Source: Sporosarcina sp. P32b (GTDB taxonomy: Bacteria > Bacillota > Bacilli > Bacillales_A > Planococcaceae). From it: DNA of 64,000 nt. Positions 43,180 to 51,069 of this stretch are shown here, piece after piece. The DNA is taken from positions 1 through 64,000 of the forward strand of contig NZ_PDZB01000006.1 of assembly GCF_002743335.1 (NCBI RefSeq), written 5' to 3'. The notes under the pieces were generated by a model, which ran no database searches, was not told the DNA's origin, and saw only the letters and a program-made list of their open reading frames with translations. Positions within the stretch are counted from its first letter, which is position 1. The number at the start of each line of letters is the position of its first letter. The translations under genes and the position numbers were made by a program.

Positions 43180-44085
43180 TTATTGTTTTTTATTCGGTTC
43201 CATTTTTAACTCTACGAAGCAGTGATGGGTATTTTCCCATTCTAAGTATTCAAATGACTTTCTGCATGAAGCTTCCAAGAAGCGAATGACTTCAGCAGGG
43301 TCCGCTTGATCGACATCACTCTTGATTTCATACAGGTATTCAGCCATATCGGGGCTGAAGTAACTGCCTTCTGGGAAAGAGTCATCTGTTTTTAATTCCA
43401 CGCCTTCGACAAACGGATAGGGCAGTGTGAAGAAGGTAGGATGTTCAAATTTGTCATCACCCAACCAAAAGCCAAACTCGATCATATGTTCATCAAAAGC
43501 AGCTCGTTCAATTACTCTACTATCATCTGGGAAAGGTTCGAACTCGTTATACACAATGATACCTGTCACGTCGAACGTGCCCCAGAAAAGACCTGGATAA
43601 ATCTTTCGTTGTCTGATTGGAGCAAGGAATTGTTGCTCGGCATCCCATGCAAATTGGAACCACTTAAGAATTTGTTTAGCTACGTCTTCGTTGTAGTGAT
43701 GGTGTTCAACGTCGTCTTCAAAAGGCGTCGTCGTTTCCATTTCCTGAGGTGTTGTATGGATAGACAATGGTATACCTAGATCATCGGCAGTGCGAATGAT
43801 TTCCTGATAGTAGTCACGAATCGTCTTTCCGTCCTCAAGTTTGATTACCGCGTCATCTTTTTCTGTTTTACTAATGATTACGTTTTTAATTAAATCGACT
43901 TCAATTTCAAAGTGGTGAGCGTTATATCTCAGTAGCCCTGTAGTAAACCCGCGCGGTGTAATATCGAGAACTACGTGCGCCCATTGGGGTTCCTGTGCAG
44001 CATATTCTAGTTTCACTTTCCCTAAAATTTGAGAAACAAGCTGTAAGGTGATGATTTCATTCTTATGCGTTTTATAAAATCCCAC
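43180..44085 (-). CDS. DUF5996 family protein
   Basis: A 301-residue soluble protein of the DUF5996 family: LVSQILGKVKLEYAAQEPQWAHVVLDITPRGFTT in the N-terminal part, QILKWFQFAWDAEQQFLAPIR and IYPGLFWGTFDVTGIIVYNE in the middle and WLGDDKFEHPTFFTLPYPF later. Function unknown. A GTG at 44094 lies against AGGAGG and is unlikely; the GTG at 44085 has correct spacing. Monocistronic. Confidence 0.8.
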   Translation of the reverse strand: MGFYKTHKNEIITLQLVSQILGKVKLEYAAQEPQWAHVVLDITPRGFTTGLLRYNAHHFEIEVDLIKNVIISKTEKDDAVIKLEDGKTIRDYYQEIIRTADDLGIPLSIHTTPQEMETTTPFEDDVEHHHYNEDVAKQILKWFQFAWDAEQQFLAPIRQRKIYPGLFWGTFDVTGIIVYNEFEPFPDDSRVIERAAFDEHMIEFGFWLGDDKFEHPTFFTLPYPFVEGVELKTDDSFPEGSYFSPDMAEYLYEIKSDVDQADPAEVIRFLEASCRKSFEYLEWENTHHCFVELKMEPNKKQ

Positions 44086-44210
44086 TAATAGCACCTCCTA
44101 GGAATTACTTACCCTTTTTTGAAAAATATAAGCTTAGAGTAGGGGATTCGATAGAAATTGGTCATTGTAGTATCGTTTCATAGCGTAGTAATGAAAATGC
44201 AGTCGGCTTA

Positions 44211-44492
44211 TTATTTCGCTTTCAACACATCTTCGTATTGCGCTCTGTTTTTCTCAAGTCTCGCTTTAGCGAAAGGACATAAAGGGATAATTTGACGATT
44301 GTTTTCACGCGCAAATTTCACTACTTCTTCTAATAGCATATCGCCAACGCCTTGGCCTCTTAATTGGTCGCTAACCATTGTATGATCAATGATGAATTGC
44401 TTTGGACCATTCAAGACGATCGTCATTTCCGCTAGAGGTTCTTCCGGGTTGTCACCAACATAAAATTTCTCATTGCTTTTTTTAATTTCCAT
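44211..44492 (-). CDS. Short GNAT-type acetyltransferase (YjdJ-like)
   Basis: A 93-residue protein of the minimal GNAT subgroup: MEIKKSNEKFYVGD, MTIVLNGPKQFIIDHTMVSDQLRGQGVGDMLLEEVVKFARENNRQIIPLCPFAKA. The acetyl-CoA loop RGQGVG and the C-terminal CPFA block are typical of YjdJ/GTNAT-like small proteins. Start at the ATG with AGGAGTG seven bases before it, three codons after an upstream GTG. It lies 41 bases after the esterase gene, probably the last gene of the Mhq-type operon. Confidence 0.85.
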   Translation of the reverse strand: MEIKKSNEKFYVGDNPEEPLAEMTIVLNGPKQFIIDHTMVSDQLRGQGVGDMLLEEVVKFARENNRQIIPLCPFAKARLEKNRAQYEDVLKAK

Positions 44493-44533
44493 TATTATCA
44501 CTCCTATTTATATTTTTAGTATATAGAATGTGT

Positions 44534-45124
44534 TTACTTCAACCAGTTTTTCGCTTGCATTGCGACTTCCTGTGTAAGGCTATGTCCTTTAACCCAAGCC
44601 GTTGTAACGTTTGCGCCTCTTTCTTCAAAGAGACGGATGACGCGCTTGCTTTCAGATTCAGGCACAATCGGATCACCTTCGCCTAGTGAAAGGAATACTT
44701 CCACATCACTGAAATCATGTTTTTCTTCTAAATCTGCGGGATACAGCGGTGCGAATAAAGCTGCTTTTTTAAGTGTTTCTGGGTGCTTGAGCATCATTTG
44801 AATCGCAATGTTCGAGCCGTTTGAGAATCCGACTAGCACCGTATCTTCCATTTTGAAATCATATTCTTTTGATTTTTCTTCAATGAATTCATACAGTTCA
44901 TTGCCTCGGAACTCAAGATCTTCCCAGTCGTACTGACCTTCACCATGACGCTTGAAGAATCTATTCATGCCATTTTCCTGCACATTTCCTCTAATGCCCA
45001 ACACGTTGTATTCAGGATTGAGTAGTTCGGCAAGAGAGACTAAGTCTGTTTCCGTACCACCTGTGCCGTGGAGCAATACGAATACGGGTGCACCTTTTTT
45101 ATTTTCATTGTAAATATATTTCAT
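44534..45124 (-). CDS. mhqD: Alpha/beta-hydrolase carboxylesterase (MhqD-like)
   Basis: A 196-residue alpha/beta hydrolase with LHGTGGTETDL (oxyanion region), nucleophile GFSNGS, acid LGEGDPIVP and His in VKGHSLTQE. It matches the phospholipase/carboxylesterase type of B. subtilis MhqD, induced by catechol and quinones. It lies 20 bases from a flavin-reductase gene in a run with two ring-cleavage dioxygenases and a MarR regulator, which supports the Mhq assignment. Confidence 0.82.
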   Translation of the reverse strand: MKYIYNENKKGAPVFVLLHGTGGTETDLVSLAELLNPEYNVLGIRGNVQENGMNRFFKRHGEGQYDWEDLEFRGNELYEFIEEKSKEYDFKMEDTVLVGFSNGSNIAIQMMLKHPETLKKAALFAPLYPADLEEKHDFSDVEVFLSLGEGDPIVPESESKRVIRLFEERGANVTTAWVKGHSLTQEVAMQAKNWLK

Positions 45125-45143
45125 TACACGTCAACTCCTTTGG

Positions 45144-45767
45144 TTATTTAAGGGGGCGTTCTACTGTGAATAGCTTACCTATTTCAGCGTAATCGCTACC
45201 GGCTAGTCTACTTACAGCTTGTAGTTTCAACGGGTCAATATAGCCGTTGTGATAGATTGTTTCGTCTATATGATAGTGTTTTACTTTCAGCAATAAAACA
45301 TCTGTAGTTGCGATGTTGTCTTCATTGTAAATGACCATTGAATCGTATAATTCTGTTTCAAATCTCACTTTGGTTTCATTCAATCCTGGAACTTGAATCG
45401 CTTTTGAGTCTACTGTCGTAAAACTCGAGACGTCCAGTTCGCTTTCATCGGGCCCTAGCGGTGCGGAAGTCGCGTTTGCTGCTTCTACGTTATCTGTATC
45501 GACAACCTGGACTACGGCTTCTTTATTTTCATAAATATTTCTAGCAGTATCTTTCGATTTCCCGTCTACGCGCTGTACAGCGATGGACAGCATCGGGGGG
45601 TCATATGTGACGATATTGAAATAACTGAATGGTGCAATATTTACAATACCCGAATTGGACATCGTAGAAACCAATGCGATAGGTCTAGGAATAACTGAAC
45701 CAATCAGGAATTTCTTCTTTTCTTTTGCCGTTAGATCTTGTGGAGAGAAGTTGAGCATTTTATTCAT
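45144..45767 (-). CDS. Flavin reductase-family protein
   Basis: A 207-residue FMN-binding split-barrel protein (flavin reductase-like): IGSVIPRPIALVSTMSNSGIVNIAPFSYFNIVTYDPPMLSIAVQR is the FMN-binding segment. It may supply reduced flavin, or act on electrophiles, in aromatic-compound stress. It starts three bases after the upstream dioxygenase stop and ends 20 bases before the esterase, so it is a tightly packed member of the operon. B. subtilis Mhq operons use a different nitroreductase here. Confidence 0.85.
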   Translation of the reverse strand: MNKMLNFSPQDLTAKEKKKFLIGSVIPRPIALVSTMSNSGIVNIAPFSYFNIVTYDPPMLSIAVQRVDGKSKDTARNIYENKEAVVQVVDTDNVEAANATSAPLGPDESELDVSSFTTVDSKAIQVPGLNETKVRFETELYDSMVIYNEDNIATTDVLLLKVKHYHIDETIYHNGYIDPLKLQAVSRLAGSDYAEIGKLFTVERPLK

Positions 45768-45770
45768 CTA

Positions 45771-46664
45771 CTATACCTCCAATTTCGGCAGCAGACTTTC
45801 GTATTCCTGCCGGTTCTGTTCGTATTGTTCCGGTAATTTCAGCATGGAACCAAGTGATTTCATATCTTCATCTACATCGAATCCTGGACCGTCAGTTGCA
45901 AATTCGAAAATGACGCGTCCTTTTTCTTTAATATAGATCGAGGTGAAGTAATTTCTGTCTTTCACTTCAGTGACTTTAAATTGTTCATCTGCCAGTGCAG
46001 ACTGCCACTCTTTCAATGCTTCCTTATGCGGCAAGGACCACGCGATGTGATGGACCGTACCAATACCGAATCTTCCGGCAGGTTGCGGGGGAGTGGCTGT
46101 AATAATATGGTGCTTTTCCTTGCCTACTGTTTCAAAATGTTGATTCTGATCATCTATATTGAGTTCAGTTAAACCCATAAGGCCGGTAAGTAAGTCTTTA
46201 GTGCCTTCGGGATTTTCTGACAATAAAACAGCGCCATGAAAATCAACTATATCGTAATGATCTGCAGTTATTTCACCTTCGACCAGTGCGAGCTCGAGTC
46301 CATGAACATCAACGAACTCGAGTGTCTCTTGACCGAAAAGCAGTGTCATTTCAATGGGAATACGCTGGGCAGTTAAATGCTCTTTCCAATAGTCCATGCT
46401 TCCTTTTGGTATTCTGAAAGCAATCCGTCCGACCTGACCGCTGCCTTTTCTACCTTGATTCTGATTTGTCCAAGGGAAGAATGTAATAACCGTTCCAGGA
46501 GTTACATTATGATCCCCAAAGTACAAATGATAGACGCCTGGATCTTCAAAGTTTACCGTTTGCTTTATGAGACGGAGTCCCAAAACATCTCTGTAAAATT
46601 TCAGATTTTCATTGGGATCTCCTACAATAGCTGTAATATGGTGGATCTTTTTAATAGCTTCCAT
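45771..46664 (-). CDS. Ring-cleaving dioxygenase, VOC superfamily (MhqE/MhqO-like)
   Basis: A 297-residue two-module VOC protein. Each module starts with the metal His: IHHITAIVGDPNENLKFYRDVLG and TVHHIAWSLPHKEALKEW, with ELALVEGE and a Glu in FEFATDGPGFDVDE completing the usual metal set. It belongs to the extradiol-type dioxygenase group induced by MhqR in Bacillus, which removes catechol and hydroquinone derivatives. It sits between a second dioxygenase gene and the flavin reductase gene. Confidence 0.87.
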   Translation of the reverse strand: MEAIKKIHHITAIVGDPNENLKFYRDVLGLRLIKQTVNFEDPGVYHLYFGDHNVTPGTVITFFPWTNQNQGRKGSGQVGRIAFRIPKGSMDYWKEHLTAQRIPIEMTLLFGQETLEFVDVHGLELALVEGEITADHYDIVDFHGAVLLSENPEGTKDLLTGLMGLTELNIDDQNQHFETVGKEKHHIITATPPQPAGRFGIGTVHHIAWSLPHKEALKEWQSALADEQFKVTEVKDRNYFTSIYIKEKGRVIFEFATDGPGFDVDEDMKSLGSMLKLPEQYEQNRQEYESLLPKLEV

Positions 46665-46686
46665 TTATAAAACTCCTTTACAACTG

Positions 46687-47640
46687 TTATGAACGTGTTG
46701 TATCGAATGGGCGAATCTGTGATTCAATATATTCACGTTTTGGTTCCAGGAACGGTGGAAGGGATAGGCTTTCTCCCAATGTTTCGTAAGGTTCGTCCGT
46801 CATGAAACCTGGTCCGTCTGTTGATAGCTCGATCAGAATATGACCGACACGTGTATAAAGTGCTTCAAAGTAGAAACGGTCTACGTGACCCGAATGTTGC
46901 ATACCCATTGCATCATACTTTGCTTCCCAGTTTTTAATCGCTTCATGATCTTTCACTCGGAACGACACATGGTGAACCTGTCCATACCCTTGACTACCTT
47001 GTGTTGTATCATCATTTCGTAAAATGACTTGACCTCCGTTGCCACCTTCGCCTACATCAAACAGCGTTACATTCACTTCTTCAAGAATCGGTTTCATACC
47101 GTATACTTCAGTGAGCATTTTCTTGAAATCTTCAAAATAGCTGACTGTGATTTCAATTGGTCCTAAACCATAAATCGCGTGCTCTTCAGGTACGGGTCCA
47201 TTTTTCCAAGGTGTGCCGGGTGCTACGCCTTCATTATTCTCATCAGAGAACAGTTGATATTTTTGTCCGTCAGCTTCTTGGAAAGGTAGTACTTTTTTGC
47301 CGAAAAGCTCTTGAATGCCGTCGTTTTCTACGCCAAACTCTTTGAAACGCTCTAGATAATATTCAAGCGCTGCATCGTTAGGTACCCGTAGGCCAGTTCT
47401 AGAAATCGAGTTCGTTCCCGGTGTTCCTTTCGGGTTGTTCGGGAAGTCGAAGAACGTCATGTCAGTCCCTGGCGAACCGACATCATCCGCGAAAAATGTG
47501 TGATACGTGTGGATATCGTCTTGGTTTACCGTTTTCTTAACCAATCGCATGCCGAGTACGTTTGTGAAAAATTCATAGTTTCTCATTGCGTTATCTGTCA
47601 TTGCAGTTACGTGGTGAATGCCTAGTAATTCGTTTGTCAT
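46687..47640 (-). CDS. Ring-cleaving dioxygenase, VOC superfamily (MhqA/MhqO-like)
   Basis: A 317-residue two-module VOC dioxygenase, paralogous to the next gene: GIHHVTAMTDNAMRNYEFFTNVLGMRLVKKTVNQDD, QVHHVSFRVKDHEAI and ILIELSTDGPGFMTDEPYETLG. First structural gene after the MarR regulator, from which it is separated by 82 bases containing an A/T-rich palindrome and a TCTCGAATT motif. The pair of dioxygenases gives duplicate ring-cleavage capacity, perhaps with different substrate range. Confidence 0.88.
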   Translation of the reverse strand: MTNELLGIHHVTAMTDNAMRNYEFFTNVLGMRLVKKTVNQDDIHTYHTFFADDVGSPGTDMTFFDFPNNPKGTPGTNSISRTGLRVPNDAALEYYLERFKEFGVENDGIQELFGKKVLPFQEADGQKYQLFSDENNEGVAPGTPWKNGPVPEEHAIYGLGPIEITVSYFEDFKKMLTEVYGMKPILEEVNVTLFDVGEGGNGGQVILRNDDTTQGSQGYGQVHHVSFRVKDHEAIKNWEAKYDAMGMQHSGHVDRFYFEALYTRVGHILIELSTDGPGFMTDEPYETLGESLSLPPFLEPKREYIESQIRPFDTTRS

Positions 47641-47671
47641 GTCATAAAACCCCTTTGTAATTTATATTTAG

Positions 47672-47693
47672 TTGATATAATATCAATTCGAGA
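47672..47693 (-). promoter_or_regulatory. Candidate MhqR-type operator before the dioxygenase operon
   Basis: A palindrome TTGATATAATATCAA (47672-47686) overlaps AATTCGAGA (47685-47693), i.e. TCTCGAATT on the minus strand. The same 9-mer lies before the marR gene. Known MhqR boxes have TCTCGAATT-type cores. Confidence 0.55.
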
Positions 47694-47722
47694 GAATAGT
47701 TGTGAAAAAACTAGATTTACCA

Positions 47723-48178
47723 TTACATATTCTGTGCATGTAAACCTAATTTTTTTAACTGTGTAATTAGTTGTTCTTTTTCTTGTATATCTAGTCCGCT
47801 AAAAATTTCTTTGATCGCCTTTTTGTGAGGAGGGAAGATTTCATTCATCAATTCCGTCCCATCCGTTGTAATGGACGCATGTGTGACACGTCGATCTTTT
47901 GGACAAGGCTTTCTTTTGATTAAGTTTTTCTTTTCTAATTTATCTACAACGTAAGTGATACTACTGCTAGCAATCAATACTTGCTCACCGATTTTTTGTA
48001 TCGGTTGATCACCTTTACTATAGACTAATTCTAAAACGGCAAACTCTGTTGGATTTAATCCTGAGCGTTTTATATCTTCTTCCACACGCACTTTAATGGA
48101 TTGCAATGCACGAGTTAAAACAATGAATGCCTTTAGAGACAAATCTTCTTCATAGATTTCTTTATTTTGATTGTCCAT
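47723..48178 (-). CDS. mhqR: MarR-family regulator (MhqR-like)
   Basis: A 151-residue MarR protein with winged helix at about residues 40-105 (GLNPTEFAVLELVYSKGDQPIQKIGEQVLIASSSITYVVDKLEKKNLIKRKPCPKDRRVTHASIT). It is encoded directly before two MhqO-type dioxygenases, a flavin reductase and an MhqD-type esterase, the gene content of the MhqR regulon, so it is probably their quinone-responsive repressor. It has a Cys in the wing. Motifs shared by the two promoter regions support autoregulation. Confidence 0.83.
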   Translation of the reverse strand: MDNQNKEIYEEDLSLKAFIVLTRALQSIKVRVEEDIKRSGLNPTEFAVLELVYSKGDQPIQKIGEQVLIASSSITYVVDKLEKKNLIKRKPCPKDRRVTHASITTDGTELMNEIFPPHKKAIKEIFSGLDIQEKEQLITQLKKLGLHAQNM

Positions 48179-48190
48179 GACGTTCTCCTT

Positions 48191-48212
48191 TTATCTCGAA
48201 TTCAAGGTAATC
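48191..48212 (-). promoter_or_regulatory. Candidate MhqR-type operator before the marR gene
   Basis: TTATCTCGAATTCAAGGTAA (48191-48210) contains the TCTCGAATT core (48194-48202) in opposite orientation to the copy at 47685-47693. It lies 13-32 bases before the marR start, placed for autorepression. Confidence 0.5.
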
Positions 48213-48384
48213 ATATAATATTCACTTTACGATGTCAACCCATACGTTTATAAAAGATCTACAATACGTAAAAAGTTTGCATCATTTCAAATGGAAATGG
48301 TGAAACGAAAGGGGAGGCTAGCTGCACGTACTAAATAGCCTCCATACACTATCATCTATTAGTAGATTCTAATACATCGTGGTG

Positions 48385-49371
48385 TTAAAGCGCAGCATCA
48401 TTTTGGAAGTTCATGACAAAGTGAGACGCATCATTGTACACTCCGAAAACATATCCTTGGTCTTTGAAGAAGTTCAAAACTTCAGGAAGTGCTTCTAAAG
48501 TTTGTGATTTTTCATGCATTAATACGATTTCTTTATCGGAAGTAGTGTCTCGTTTGATGTTTTGCACTATCTGAGAAGGATTACCGGGAAGTTCCCAATC
48601 ATGCGAATCGATTGTCCAATCCCAAATTTTAATATGGGCGTCAGCTAATTGTTTCCGTATTTGTCCGCCGTTCAATCCAGGCGCTGATCCATAAGGAGGG
48701 CGAACTAGACTAGGAGTAGTTCCTGTGATTTTATGAATTAGATCTAGTGTTTCAATCATTTCGGGTACAAACTGTTGATTCGTATAAAGTGCTTGATAAT
48801 TGTGAGTCATACTGTGGCCGCCTATATAATGACCTTCTTGTGTTGCACGTTTTACGCTTTCCTGAAGATGTTCTTTCTTCAAGTTACTGCCTTGCATGAA
48901 GAATGTAGCTTTGGCGTCATGTGCAGCCAAGACATCTAAAAACTGCTCAGTCCATTTGCTTGGACCGTCATCAAATGTTAAATACACTACTTTTTCTGGT
49001 TTTTCCTCTTCTACAGGTGGCTCCGTGTTTTCTTCAGCTGGCGTTTCTGTCGGCCCTTCAGAAGATATCTCTGTTTCTTCTTCGGTAGGTGTTTCTGTTT
49101 CATCGGATTCTATTGTAGGGAAAATTTCAGGTTCAGGACTAGATTCTTCTGGCGGTGTAATAGGTTCTGGCTGATCAGTTGATGGTGGTGTTTCAGTTGG
49201 TGCTGGTTTGGTTACAGGTTGATCCGGTGTACTAGGTACTTCACGGAAAGAGTAGGACGTCCCAACAAAAAGAACAGTACCCGATAGAACGAGAAGAAAA
49301 ATCAGAAGCAGAAAATATCTTTTCTTCAGCTTTCTTCTTTTCTTTCCGACTTGTTGATGTAGCGTATTCAT
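48385..49371 (-). CDS. Membrane-anchored polysaccharide deacetylase (NodB domain)
   Basis: A 328-residue protein: basic N-terminus and one membrane helix (about residues 20-42), a long Pro/Glu/Thr/Ser-rich wall-spanning linker (about 50-125), then a NodB deacetylase domain with VYLTFDDGPS (catalytic and metal Asp), IGGHSMTHNY (metal His) and RPPYGSAPG. It probably de-N-acetylates peptidoglycan. ATG at 49371 with TAGGAGATG upstream is chosen over ATG at 49392. It lies downstream of sigV-rsiV on the same strand. Confidence 0.85.
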   Translation of the reverse strand: MNTLHQQVGKKRRKLKKRYFLLLIFLLVLSGTVLFVGTSYSFREVPSTPDQPVTKPAPTETPPSTDQPEPITPPEESSPEPEIFPTIESDETETPTEEETEISSEGPTETPAEENTEPPVEEEKPEKVVYLTFDDGPSKWTEQFLDVLAAHDAKATFFMQGSNLKKEHLQESVKRATQEGHYIGGHSMTHNYQALYTNQQFVPEMIETLDLIHKITGTTPSLVRPPYGSAPGLNGGQIRKQLADAHIKIWDWTIDSHDWELPGNPSQIVQNIKRDTTSDKEIVLMHEKSQTLEALPEVLNFFKDQGYVFGVYNDASHFVMNFQNDAAL

Positions 49372-49495
49372 AAAATTTACATCTCCTATCATTTTGTGTT
49401 GAATAGACCGTTTATGACCTTATGTATGTATAGAAACACCTTTATCTATAGGAAGAACAGCAGACGAAATCCATCATCTGCTGCTGTTAAATAAC

Positions 49496-50368
49496 TTACT
49501 GAATATATGTGTCCCCGACTAGGGCATCCTGTAAAATATGTGAAGGAATCTCAAATGTGACGACCCCCATATAACCCGGTGCTACTTCATACTGATCAAA
49601 AGAAATGACGAGTGTATGATCCGCAGTAATATAGAAGTCTTGATTTGCTTGAATTGAACTGAACTCAATGTCCGCTCCTTCGATAGCTAAATACGCAGTG
49701 TTTTCATCCTCTTCCATTTGTCGCTTCATCTCTTGTTTAATATAGGTAGTAATGATCTCGACATAGGAATCGTCTTTAAAGAGACTTGGTAATGTAAGAA
49801 GAATATTATGTTGTTTATCAATCGTGTCGTATTGCATTTCAGTGGAAGAAGATCCCGCCGTAGTGGTTTCGTAACGCGCAATAGATAAAATTTGTTCTGT
49901 GTCGGTTTTTACTTCATAACCTGAATCCATACCTAAATGACCGCTACCTGCCTCTTCTAGTCTGGCGATCTCTTCCTCAAATTTCGTAAAGAGCGCTTTG
50001 TTTTCTTCGATATATTTTTCATTTAGCGCAGTTTGCAATCCTTCGTTTTCTAAACCATCGATTGCCGGCGTTTTCATGTTTGCCTGATACGTTTCCTCTT
50101 CCAGAGTTAAGGTGTCTATCGTGAAAACTTGCACGATGGAACCAAGAACGGGGATGTTCGCTAGTGAATTGGCGAAAGTAGGACTAGCATTAATACTGCC
50201 AACGAATAAAGCAGCCGCAGCAGCGACTCCAATCGACCAGTTTCTCACGGGTGAGCGTTTCTTTTTAGCATTTTTTGCACCTTGGATAGAATCCTTCACT
50301 AAATTGTCCAATTCGGGAGGAATTTCAATATCGTCATATTCTTTCTTGAGTTTGTTTAACCGTTTCAT
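49496..50368 (-). CDS. rsiV: Anti-sigma factor RsiV-like
   Basis: A 290-residue single-span protein: cytoplasmic sigma-binding segment (about residues 1-45), membrane helix (about 46-63), and an extracytoplasmic DUF4163/DUF3298-type domain (about 90-290), the RsiV architecture. In Bacillus RsiV binds lysozyme directly and is then cleaved by signal peptidase and a site-2 protease, releasing SigV; ASPTFANS just after the helix could be such a cleavage site. It overlaps the sigma gene by four bases. Confidence 0.85.
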   Translation of the reverse strand: MKRLNKLKKEYDDIEIPPELDNLVKDSIQGAKNAKKKRSPVRNWSIGVAAAAALFVGSINASPTFANSLANIPVLGSIVQVFTIDTLTLEEETYQANMKTPAIDGLENEGLQTALNEKYIEENKALFTKFEEEIARLEEAGSGHLGMDSGYEVKTDTEQILSIARYETTTAGSSSTEMQYDTIDKQHNILLTLPSLFKDDSYVEIITTYIKQEMKRQMEEDENTAYLAIEGADIEFSSIQANQDFYITADHTLVISFDQYEVAPGYMGVVTFEIPSHILQDALVGDTYIQ

Positions 50369-50862
50369 TCCAAATCCCCCTTTTCAATTTCTATACGCAG
50401 TTTCTTTAAAGTCCGGTAAAGCCTGGTTTTCACTGTATTACTGTTTTCATCTAAGACGGCTGCCACTTCGTCAATCTTCAAATCCTCGAAGAAACGTAAA
50501 ATAATTAACGATTTTTCATCTGGAGGCAGTGTATCTAGCGCATCTAGTAAATCTATATCAGTTGGTTCATCTTCAGTTTGTGGTAAATAGCCATCTAGAA
50601 CTTCATCATCCATCACCATCACCCGCTGATGTTTGCGAATAAAATCAATGGAAGTATTCACGAGTATCCGATAAAACCACGTCTTTAAATACTTGATTTC
50701 TTCCAAGCGATGAATGGATTTTAACGCTTTGAAAATCGAGTCTTGCACAATATCCAGTGCGTTTTCTTTGTTTTTCACATAGCTATAGGCGAGCCGATAA
50801 TGAGCATTTTGGTTTTCAATTAAAAATTGCTCAACCTGCTCTATTTTTTTATTTTTTGTCAT
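50365..50862 (-). CDS. sigV: ECF RNA polymerase sigma factor SigV-like
   Basis: A 165-residue ECF sigma factor with region 2 (HYRLAYSYVKNKENALDIVQDSIFKALKSIHRLEEIKYLKTWFYRILVNTSIDFIRK) and region 4 (LPPDEKSLIILRFFEDLKIDEVAAVLDENSNTVKTRLYRTLKKL). Length equals SigV. The frame is open 25 codons upstream, but those lie before or at the predicted transcription start. The start used has AAGGTGA about ten bases upstream. It is coupled to RsiV and followed by a deacetylase gene. Confidence 0.88.
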   Translation of the reverse strand: MTKNKKIEQVEQFLIENQNAHYRLAYSYVKNKENALDIVQDSIFKALKSIHRLEEIKYLKTWFYRILVNTSIDFIRKHQRVMVMDDEVLDGYLPQTEDEPTDIDLLDALDTLPPDEKSLIILRFFEDLKIDEVAAVLDENSNTVKTRLYRTLKKLRIEIEKGDLE

Positions 50863-50919
50863 GACAAAAGGTTCACCTTCTTTAATTTTAAACATGTCGC
50901 GATCACGTCTTACTCTTTT

Positions 50920-50944
50920 GACGGACAGCTTCTGCAAAAAGTTT
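50920..50944 (-). promoter_or_regulatory. Candidate ECF (SigV) autoregulated promoter
   Basis: On the minus strand AAAC (50944-50941) and CGTC (50923-50920) are separated by 17 bases that begin TTTTT, the layout of sigma-V/sigma-X type promoters (AAC...CGTC). Transcription would start near 50913, about 50 bases before the sigV ATG. Confidence 0.6.
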
Positions 50945-51069
50945 GGATTTTATTTTAAAAACAGACAAGAATAAGCTGATCACATGCTGTTGAGAGCAAG
51001 AATTATTTTTCTTGTTTCGTAACTGCTATACTCATGACTATACCAACGGATAAAGGAGCAATGTATTTT

